Source: Semisulcospira habei
Taxonomy: Eukaryota > Mollusca > Gastropoda > Semisulcospiridae
Direction of reading: 5' to 3'
Assembly: GCA_036245525.1 (NCBI GenBank)
Contig: BTPG01000004.1
Coordinates: forward strand, 158,974,944-159,038,943
Length of the DNA stretch: 64,000 bases
Shown: piece after piece, positions 54,234 to 62,290 of the stretch
How the letters are laid out: each line of letters starts with the position of its first letter
Position numbering within the stretch: the first letter of the stretch is position 1
Notes under the pieces: generated by a model
Seen by the model: the letters and a program-made list of their open reading frames with translations, nothing else
What the model was told of the DNA's origin: nothing
Database searches by the model: none
Position numbers and translations under genes: made by a program

Positions 54234-55440
54234 GTGGCAGAACAAAGGATGCTGACGAACTGGTGACCCTAACAGAATCTTGTAGGGAGGTTGAAGACCA
54301 CTCTTGAGCAGCTTCATTTTCAGCAGTCTGACCTGTCACTGCCTTCAACTTCTGTCATGCTGCACAACTATGCTGGTAAAGTGAACGTGGCGTCAATAAT
54401 CCAGCATGCACTTTTGTACAGCTGCCTGTCAAACAGAAAACAACCAAGTGGATGCAGAAGTTTAGACTGTGCCTATTGAGGTAACTGGCATGCATACCGG
54501 TGTAAAATCAGTTGGAACACAGACTGACAGCTGGACTGACAACACATTGATGCCACTCAGATTTGAGCATGTTGCAGACAATCCTGAGATGGTAAGGGCC
54601 AAATGCAGAGACACTGAAGGCAGTCTTTGAGGAGCTGCCCCCTATTGAAGAAAAAGAAAACAACAGACCCTGGACGCAGATCTTTGCTCAGGTTAATTGA
54701 TCAGCTCTTCATGACCCTCAGGAGGCTCAAGCTAGGTCTGGTGATTGCTGACCTGAGTTTTCGCTTCAGCGTTTCAAAGTGGATTGACCACTTCTATATT
54801 CATCTTTTATTTCTGGCTTACTGGCCAACCAGGGAACAGATCAACAATATCATGCCAGCTGACTTCAGGGAGATGTTTCCGAGGACCCGTTTTGTGTTGG
54901 ACTGCACAGAGCTGTTCACAGAAACCCTCCGCTCGCTGGCTGATAAGTCACTGATGTTCACCCAGTTCAAGACCCACATGACCTGGAAAGCATTGATCGG
55001 GATCACTCCAAATGGTGTGGTGTCTTTTATGTCTGATTTGTGGGCAGCATCCATCAGTGACAAGCAAATTGTACAGAAAAGTAAGATTTTGGAACTATGT
55101 GAGAAGGGAGATGCAGAGATGGGTGATAAGGGTTTCCTCATTTCTGATTATATGACAACGCCGATAGAGATTGAGCTGATCATTCCACCGAAGAAAGAAA
55201 AGAAACGCCAAATGTCAAAGGCAGATATAACTTTGACAAGGCGGGTTGCAAACTGCAGGATCCATGCAGAGCGACACATGGAGTGAGTGAAAAACTACAG
55301 GGTCTTGAACAACTTGTCAGGCACTATGAAAGCTAAAGTATCTAAAATCTGGACGCTCTGCAGTTACCTTTCTGCATTATTGCCCCCTCTTCATCTACAT
55401 GACCGTGTTGATGAAGCAGACCCTGCCATTGATGAGGTTG
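54234..55440 (+). pseudogene. DDE transposase (DDE_Tnp_4 / HTH_Tnp_4 type) downstream of THAP
   Basis: About 54690-54800 shows a helix-turn-helix domain (LFMTLRRLKLGLVIADLSFRF). The DDE_4 catalytic domain follows: TRFVLDCTELFTETLRS with the first D, SDLWAASISDKQIVQKS, GDAEMGDKGFLISDY with the second D, and RIHAERHME with the last acidic residue. TGA at 55284-55286 follows, then VKNYRVLNNLSG and YLSALLPPL in the same frame. A few residues of the helix-turn-helix are missing and the region between THAP and HTH is full of stops. THAP plus DDE_4 matches ISL2EU-type transposons. Inactive. Confidence 0.65.
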
Positions 55441-55780
55441 AATAAGAATTTGTTTCAATGCTGTGTTTGGTCAGTGACAACTATTATGCTGATGTATACA
55501 AGAAATCCAACCTTTGCCTCAGATCAGCGTCCTGAAGCTCCAGTTGTGTAGGAAACCTTATGCTTGCCTAGGGTTAAGAACACCCTGCATTTATAGTATT
55601 GAGCAAGCTTAAGGTTTTACAAATGGACTAAGGTTATATCCTTGCGTGCCAGTTTATCAGAAGGAAGCATTAATATATGTTCCCATGTGTGTGTCGGGTG
55701 TCAGTTTTAAATAGGCGCTTTGGAAAATTAGGCACCAAGCCATGCTGAATAATGATTAGGTGTTTTGCTGTCTGTTTATA
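55441..55780. other. Non-coding
   Basis: Likely the 3' region of the transposon; nothing recognisable. Confidence 0.4.
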
Positions 55781-55782
55781 TA

Positions 55783-56167
55783 CAGGGTTCACAAAAAGTT
55801 AAGGACCACTGACAAAATTTGCTCAGTTTTCTTGTGGTGCTTAATTTTGTTGATACAAGTTACAACCTCAAGTTTGTATACATAGGCAAGTGAATGAACC
55901 GGCCAAGCCAGGCAATCATTCTTCCATCTGCATTTTGACTTTCTAGTGTGGAAAGTCCCGGACATTGTTCCCTGACCATAAACATTTAGTTAAATAATGC
56001 TAAAACAGCACCTTTTCAAATGTGCTCATTATGTTGTCAGTGGTGCACGTGCTAGCCCTCTGTAATGTTATCGGCATTATGCATGATACAAGCCATTTCC
56101 TGTCTTTATTTGTTTTTGAAAATGGTACCTGAATTATCAACTGGTCCTTAACTTTTTGTGAAGTCTG
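55783..56167. mobile_element. Tc1/mariner-type MITE
   Basis: Ends are inverted copies: left CAGGGTTCACAAAAAGTTAA, and right, as its complement, CAGACTTCACAAAAAGTTAA, both continuing GGACCA. Flanked by TA on both sides (55781-55782; 56168-56169), as for Tc1/mariner insertions. 385 bp with no coding capacity. Confidence 0.85.
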
Positions 56168-56169
56168 TA

Positions 56170-57481
56170 CATAATCAGGGGGACAATGATTTTATTATAA
56201 GTGCACATTTGTGAAACTGCTGTAAAATCTGATTCAGCATCTATAAATGAAAATGACCAAAAGAAATGTTGTGTCTTTTGCTATTTTATTCTGCGCATGC
56301 ACACACACACACAAAGCTAAAATTCATTCTCAGAGTCTGACTCACAATAGAAGAACATTTATTACTTGAGCAGTTGTTCCAATGAGCGAACTTCAACTGT
56401 TGAATTTCATGGGCATAGTCTGTTCAGCTAAGTGCAATATATAACGCTCATCAATATGCAATGTTCCTGGTTATAACAGGCTAGCATCATGAACTAAAGA
56501 ATCCAACCACAATTAATGTAATGCAGACTATTCAACATGTGTGACTGTGGAATGGAAACAGGACTGATGCATCAAGAAATAGAATTTCCACTTTAGTGTT
56601 ATCACTAAAAACAATTGTAGGTTTTTGATTTGTTGTGTTTTTTTGCCCTTCTGACTCGGAGGCAAGAAACAGAATTGATCTACCTGCAATACAAGTTATC
56701 AGCAACAGCTTGGCCAGCAACAACAATATTCACCCAAATTCAGCCGTTCTTTCAGTCATGTTTTCCATTACACAGTTGCATTTTGTTACTAACACATGTG
56801 CATGCACACCAACACAATTCTCCATTTGTTGTTCAACACACACACCCCGAGCCACGTTTTGGTGCCACTATCTAAAGAACAAAATGAGGAGGGGGGGGGG
56901 GGGAGTTCTGGAGGAGACGGACGGATATCCTATTACACTTTCACAACCCACCCCACAGGCATAAAGCAGGGGTGGCACTAGCTTTCACCAGTTTGCATCG
57001 GTGTTTGCAAAGTATTTGGAAGAGTGTGTTGCACTTGCTATCACGAAAAACGAACAAGTGTACAATCAATGGTGTGACCATAGTGTTTTCCCATCGAATG
57101 CAGATTCTACAAATGAGTCTGTATTTGACAAGAAACTGCTAGGTACAACATGCTGAAAATACAATATTTATGCAGAATTTTTCTTGTAAGTGCGACCCCT
57201 GCACACAAAAAGAACACCTCTGTGCTTACACTGAAATCTGGAAAGCCCAGTACCAAGATAAAACAGCCCTAATGTATTCACCCCACTTCATACATGTATA
57301 CTTCCTTTAGGATGGCATGTCTAAACTGGGGTGGTGTGCAGCCCTAAAAAGTGAACACATTGTGCTTGTTGAATAACAGTTAATAAAACTAATAAAAGCG
57401 ACAGGCTCAAGTTTCCAAAGTGCTCAAATCGTCTCCAGCTCGTAAGTTTATGGTACAAAAAATGATTCTCCATTTAGATTT
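56170..57481. other. Non-coding, no gene recognised
   Basis: CA-rich spots near 56300 and 56780-56850 and a G-run near 56891-56903. Possibly interior of the ISL2EU-like element, but I cannot assign anything. Confidence 0.4.
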
Positions 57482-57894
57482 CTACAAAATTTCAGGCCTA
57501 TCCGACATATCTATGGGCCATAAGTGAAAATGCACTGCGCCTACCAGTACTACACATGCCTCATCACAGTGGCCACCCAAAACGTTTTTAATGAAAAAAC
57601 CAGCAAGCACTCTGTGCAGTTGGGTTACGTCTGAGTAAATAGCATTGTACAATAGGCAGCAATAATTAAATGTTCTACTGCCTCTCCAAGTTTCTGAGGC
57701 TCGATGCGGCATATTTTTTTGGAATGAAGGTGCTGTGCCTTTTTCGGGCTAAGGTGTCGCTTTCGTGGTACCCTCCACTTACAGTCATGCGAGGTGGATG
57801 CGTCAAGACCATCCTTCTTCTGTGTGATGTCTACTAGGGTGCATAACAATGCAGCAACGTGGTTGCAAGCACCTTCAAGTCTGTAACAAAGCAA
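57482..57894 (-). pseudogene. SWIM/YqaJ-associated protein fragment
   Basis: The minus strand from 57894 reads LEGACNHVAALLCTLVDITQ, where the C-x-H before VAALL fits the last half of a SWIM zinc finger. DASTSHDCKWRVPRKRHLSP follows, a phrase typical of SWIM proteins that precede YqaJ-type nucleases. Such an ORF is the usual partner of THAP/DDE_4 transposase in ISL2EU elements, and here it lies downstream on the opposite strand. The rest is decayed and the nuclease core is not seen. Identification is by motif only. Confidence 0.45.
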
Positions 57895-58733
57895 ACAAAA
57901 TACTATTTATCAACACGGATAGAAGCAAGAATATGAAATGAATACCTGTTTCATGCTCACATGCAACTACAAACATAATAAATGTGTTTATTCTCGAGAA
58001 CTGATGGATACCTGTGAATCTCTGCGTAACAACAGAGTATGTTATTCTCTTTTGCAACAGTATGAAAGATGTCACCAAAATAGTTCAAGAAGCAATTCTA
58101 CTAAACTTTATTCTGGAACAAGAAGGCAAAGCCATTATCTGATTATGGCTCATGTGTATGACCAATTTACATATGTGTGACCAATGTGACAAGGGCTGGC
58201 TTCTGCAGCAGCAAAACCATGTTTTCTGAAAATGTAAGCATTTTCACACATCTGTCAACCCCCCATGACCTTTGTGATGAGTCGACTAAATTGGTATGCA
58301 TAAGAAGGTCTTATCAGCTATCTTTGTACCAAATTTGGTCGAAAAATTTGCAACATCTAACTACAATTTTATCAAAATATCGGCATTTTACACCCATTTG
58401 CCAGCCTCTTGTGACCCTTGACCTTTTCAAGGGGTCATCCAAATTAGTATGCAAAGATAGGTCTTACCAGGTATCTCTGTACCAAGTTTGGGTTTGAAGT
58501 TGTGAATAGTATTTGAGAAAAAACATCTTTTGTTAAAATATGGCTATTTTAAATATGCTTGTTAACAGGACTGACAATGACCATTTCGATAACATGGCTT
58601 CTGACTGAATACACATTATTTGGTAAGGATAATGTGACAGAATCACACATAATCCATATATCTACTATTTACTCGTACTGCCTGCGCGACTCTGTCAACC
58701 GTTTGTCAGCGTGTATCACATATGCTGCATATA
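57895..58733. other. Non-coding, with a diverged duplicated segment
   Basis: Two related blocks (about 58262-58345 and 58410-58495) share CCTTTGTGATG/CCTTGACCTTTTC, AAATT(A/G)GTATGCA and CT(T/C)TGTACCAA(A/G)TTTGG. This is a common interspersed repeat type built from TGACC(TTT) and GTACCAAATTTGG. No gene. Confidence 0.5.
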
Positions 58734-59041
58734 AAATTAATTTTTCTCTAAAATGTATTTTTTCGAAAAATACTTACCGATGACATGACTGTCCGGAAAT
58801 AGTCTACATGCTTACCAATTTCAGCCTAAGACCCAAAGGGTCCCACCCAGGAGGCTCTCGGGGATCCCTAACAGGGACGAGAGTAGCCTCCCTTGCCCAT
58901 CCGGTCACGTGCCAGGTGGAGCCTCCTTTAGCCAGTTGTCTACGGAGTTACCAGCGGCAAGCGGGGAGGAGGGAGGGACCTCCGAGTCATGTCATCGGTA
59001 AGTATTTTTCGAAAAAATACATTTTAGAGAAAAATTAATTT
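58734..59041. repeat. Perfect 57-bp inverted repeat next to the DIRS-like element
   Basis: 58734-58790 and 58985-59041 are exact reverse complements (57 of 57), with a 194-bp GC-richer loop. The inner end TTACCGATGACATGACT occurs once more in direct orientation at 59058-59074, and GTCCGGAA follows in both direct copies. This fits the complementary-region/terminal-repeat arrangement near the 3' end of DIRS elements, or a separate short inverted-repeat element. Confidence 0.75.
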
Positions 59042-59195
59042 GTTTCCTCAAAACACATTACCGATGACATGACTGTCCGGAAGAATGGCAAAGAGGAGGA
59101 GGGTGCCACAGAATCCCCTTCAGAAATCTCTTAGGGACGAGGGCGGCCCGTCGCTCCTGATCACACACTCCCGACAATTTCAGCGAAGTGCATAC
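59042..59195. other. 3' untranslated part of the DIRS-like element
   Basis: Holds the third GATGACATGACTGTCCGGAA copy (59063-59082) and then GC-rich non-coding sequence up to the recombinase stop at 59196. Confidence 0.55.
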
Positions 59196-59960
59196 CTAAG
59201 GCGCCGGGGGCGCCCGGAGGGAGTGTTGAGCCGCAGAGATGTCGCCCACGAGTGAGAGGTTGTCGCGCTGGAACGTCAGGTCGCGGAGGTAGAAGCGGGC
59301 AAAGGTGGATTCGGCCCGCCACCCCACTGCAGCCACAATGTCCTTAACCGCGCAGTTGCGGTCAAAGGCCAGACTAGCGGCCATAGCGCGAACTTCGTGG
59401 GCTCGTATCCTGAGGGCCTCTGCTCTCTGTGGGGAGAGGTCGCAATAGGCGGACCGAATAACCCAGCGGAGCCAAGAGGAGATCGTTTGGGCGGAGATGT
59501 CAGTTCTGCCGGCGGAGAGAGGCAAAAAGAGACGAGTCCGTCCCCTCCGTACGGACTTGGAGCGCCGCAGGTAGATACGGAGTGCCCGCACCGGATCTTG
59601 CTGCCGAGTCTCCCGAGGAAGGTCGGGGCCTTTAAGCGGGCGAATAGCGATGACCTGAGGCGCCGTCAAGGGAGATCTAGTTTTGGCGAGAAAGGAAGGG
59701 TCCGGGAGGAGCTGAACGGAGCCGTCCACTCGGAACTGCAGGCAGGAAGGGCGAGACGAGAGCGCGTGGAGCTCACTGACGCGGGCTGCCGTGGCGAGGG
59801 CCACCAGGAAGCAGGTCTTTCGAGTGACGTCCGCGAAGCTGGCCAGATGGAGCGGTTCAAAGCGGTCCGAATTCAGCCAGGTGAGGACCCAGGGCAGGTC
59901 CCAGCGTGGAACGAGGGAGCGGGAAACCGGACGCTGCAAGCCGAATGTGCCATAAGGTCG
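59196..59960 (-). CDS. YR: Tyrosine recombinase catalytic domain of the DIRS-like element
   Basis: An open frame reaching up to 60161, but only the part below about 59960 looks like recombinase. Catalytic residues: R in ATAARVSELHAL, H-x-x-R in IRAHEVRAMAAS, and the nucleophile Y in FARFYLRDLTF; GWRAESTF carries the expected tryptophan before the tyrosine. The SAM-like core-binding domain that should precede it is in a different frame, at the end of the RT/RNase H ORF (residues about 695-775). So a one-base frame change near 59950 separates the two halves of one enzyme. It would insert circular cDNA by site-specific recombination. Confidence 0.82.
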   Translation of the reverse strand, partial: RPYGTFGLQRPVSRSLVPRWDLPWVLTWLNSDRFEPLHLASFADVTRKTCFLVALATAARVSELHALSSRPSCLQFRVDGSVQLLPDPSFLAKTRSPLTAPQVIAIRPLKGPDLPRETRQQDPVRALRIYLRRSKSVRRGRTRLFLPLSAGRTDISAQTISSWLRWVIRSAYCDLSPQRAEALRIRAHEVRAMAASLAFDRNCAVKDIVAAVGWRAESTFARFYLRDLTFQRDNLSLVGDISAAQHSLRAPPAP

Positions 59961-62290
59961 GCCAGGTCCTTGCAGGTCCCCGGGTCGGGACGGCCGAGGT
60001 GACGGTAGGTGTCGGCAATCATGGAGAGATAGCCACGGATCGTGATGGGAGCCAAACCTTGGTCTTGGAAGAGCCAGAGAAAGAAGTCCGCGAGCTGAGG
60101 GGTCGTCAGGTCGAAGGGGGAGAGATGACGGTCGGAGCACCAGGCACGAAGCACTCGCCACTTTCCCTCGTAGACCCGTCTGGTGGAAGGTCTGCGGGCT
60201 GAAGCGATAGCGTCCACTGCCGCACTCGAGAAGCCTCTAGCGGAGAGGGCGTGCCGCACAATCTCCAGGCGTGTAGGAGAAGTCTCTCGGGGCAGGGGTG
60301 GAAGAGCAGCTGGCGGGGTTGCTTGAGCATCGAGCGAGGGGTGGGAAGTGGAAGGGGCGGATCCCGTGGCGAGACTGAGCAGGTCGGTGGTCCACGATCT
60401 GTCCCAGGAGAACGGGGCCACCAGGAGAAGAACTGCGTTGCACCCCCGGAGCTTGAGCAGGACTTTGGGGACCAGGACCGTCGGAGGGTAGGCGTAGGCA
60501 ACTAGACCGTCCCAAGGGATCGAGAGCGCATCGACCGCCCAGGCCAGCGGGTCGGGGATCGGGGAGACGAAGAGGGGGAGCTGGTGGTTCCACCTGGTGG
60601 CGAAGAGGTCGACAAGGGGAGTCTCCCAACGCTCGCAGATCAGGCGGAAGATGTCCCGGCGCAGGGTCCATTCTGTGTGAAGAAGCTGGCCCCGCCGTGA
60701 GAGGGAGTCTGCCAGAACGTTCAGGTGACCTGGAATGTGACGGGCTCGGAGGGAAATGCCGCGGTCCTCGCACCAGCGAAGGAGTCGGTAGAGGAGGATG
60801 CAGAGATCGGGGGAGCGGGTCCCCCCCTGCTTCTGTATGTAAGCGACGACCGTGGAGTTGTCGGAGAGGACGAGGAGGTCCTGTGTCCGAAGATCGGATT
60901 CCCACGCGCGGAGGGCCTGCCAAACTGCATTCAGCTCCAGCCAGTTGATGTGCCGCGACGCTAGGTCCTCGTTCCAGCGGCCGGCCGCGTAGCGAAAACT
61001 CGGGAGAAGGTGAGCGCCCCAACCGGAGAGGCTGGTGTCGACGCAGAGAGAGAGACGGGGCAGAGGTGAGGACAGGGGAATCCCGGAGCCGTGCCAAGAA
61101 ACGTCCATCCAGCGAAGCAGATGGGGCCGCAGCAAAGGAGAAATCGGCACCAGGGTGGAGAGATCGCCGGAGGACGGTCTCCAGTGGAGGAGAAGATGTA
61201 ATTGAAGAGGACGAGAGTACAGACGACCGAGGGGAAGGAGATCTGCCGCAGCACTCATCAGGCCGAGGAGCTGGAGCCACACCCTGGCGGGGACAGCCGC
61301 TTCCTGGGCTACCAAACGGGCGAGATCGGCGAGTTTCTGGATCCGAGGCTCGGGAAGACGCACTAGGTTGCGGTCGGTCAGAAACTGCATCCCCAGGTGC
61401 ACGAAGTGGCGAGAGGGAGTGAGGTCGGACTTGCCCGCGTTGACCAGGAAGCCGAGGCGAGACAACAGGAGGAGAAGAGAATCTCTGTCCAGGCGGAGAG
61501 AGGTCACCGACTGGTTCCGCAGAAGGAGGTCGTCCAAGTAGTTGGAGATCGGGCTGGAGGAAGAACGTCGGGCTCTGGCTACCACCGCGTTCATGATCCG
61601 CGTGAAGACCCATGGGCTGAGGTTGAGGCCGAAGGGGAGGGCCCGAAACTGGAAGACAGTCCCGTCGATGGCAAAGCGGAGGTACCGGCGTGAGGCTGGA
61701 TGGATCGGAACGTGCAGATAGGCATCGGACAGGTCCAGGCTGACGGCAAAGTCCATGGGCTGAACGGAGGCGCGAAGGGACCGGGCTGTTTCCATCCGGA
61801 AGGCCGGGGCGGCGATGAACCGGTTCAGGGCGGAGAGATCGATGATCGGCCTCCACTTGCCTCCAGGCTTGGGGACTACGAACAGTCGGCTGTAGAAGGC
61901 GGGAGTGTCGGGGAGAGCGACGACCTCTGTAGCAGCTTTCCCGAGAAGTGCAGCGACTTCTCCGCGAAGGGCATCGGCTTTGGGCGGATCCGCTGGGATC
62001 TCGGTCCACAGAGGAGAGCGCCGAAGCGGAGGCGGGGAACGGAAGGAGATGAGAAGACCTTCGGAGATGACAGAGAGGATCCACGGGTCGTCCGGGAACA
62101 GGGAGCGCCAGACGTCTCCGTGCAGGGCGAGCCTCCCGCCGACGGGGGACCCGGAAGCGGACGGCGGGGGCGGCGGCGGGCGGTAGTCAGGGGGCCCTCC
62201 CATGCCCAGGGCGGCGGGCGGGCTTGGGCCAGGCCGGAACGGCTGGGCGGGCAGGACGGGCGGGGCGGGCGCGGCCAGGCCCTGGCGCAC
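59873..62290 (-). CDS. RT: Reverse transcriptase/RNase H of the DIRS-like element
   Basis: An intact frame of up to 805 residues overlapping the gag-like ORF by about 100 bp. RT: RLFVVPKPGGKWRPIIDLSA (about 135-154), VSLDLSDAYLHVPIHP (183-198), ALPFGLNLSPWVFT (217-230), catalytic YLDD (251-254). RNase H (about 412-530): SLCVDTSLSGWGAHL, NWLELNAVWQAL, LVLSDNSTVVAYI, ARHIPGHLNVLADSLSR. Residues 695-775 (RRPSTRRVYEGKWRVLRAWC; TIRGYLSMIADTYRHLG) are the N-terminal domain of the recombinase. A proline-rich N-terminus. The exact start codon is unclear, as the first codon may lie inside the gag overlap. Confidence 0.88.
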   Translation of the reverse strand: MRQGLAAPAPPVLPAQPFRPGPSPPAALGMGGPPDYRPPPPPPSASGSPVGGRLALHGDVWRSLFPDDPWILSVISEGLLISFRSPPPLRRSPLWTEIPADPPKADALRGEVAALLGKAATEVVALPDTPAFYSRLFVVPKPGGKWRPIIDLSALNRFIAAPAFRMETARSLRASVQPMDFAVSLDLSDAYLHVPIHPASRRYLRFAIDGTVFQFRALPFGLNLSPWVFTRIMNAVVARARRSSSSPISNYLDDLLLRNQSVTSLRLDRDSLLLLLSRLGFLVNAGKSDLTPSRHFVHLGMQFLTDRNLVRLPEPRIQKLADLARLVAQEAAVPARVWLQLLGLMSAAADLLPLGRLYSRPLQLHLLLHWRPSSGDLSTLVPISPLLRPHLLRWMDVSWHGSGIPLSSPLPRLSLCVDTSLSGWGAHLLPSFRYAAGRWNEDLASRHINWLELNAVWQALRAWESDLRTQDLLVLSDNSTVVAYIQKQGGTRSPDLCILLYRLLRWCEDRGISLRARHIPGHLNVLADSLSRRGQLLHTEWTLRRDIFRLICERWETPLVDLFATRWNHQLPLFVSPIPDPLAWAVDALSIPWDGLVAYAYPPTVLVPKVLLKLRGCNAVLLLVAPFSWDRSWTTDLLSLATGSAPSTSHPSLDAQATPPAALPPLPRETSPTRLEIVRHALSARGFSSAAVDAIASARRPSTRRVYEGKWRVLRAWCSDRHLSPFDLTTPQLADFFLWLFQDQGLAPITIRGYLSMIADTYRHLGRPDPGTCKDLADLMAHSACSVRFPAPSFHAGTCPGSSPG

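Noticed and set aside
54627..55286. Domesticated active transposase gene
   Set aside because: In-frame stop before the last conserved segment, missing helix-turn-helix residues and decayed upstream exons point to a relic.
60237..62084. 615-codon frame on the minus strand
   Set aside because: It is an alternative frame of the GC-rich RT/RNase H gene, with arginine/proline/serine composition and no domain.
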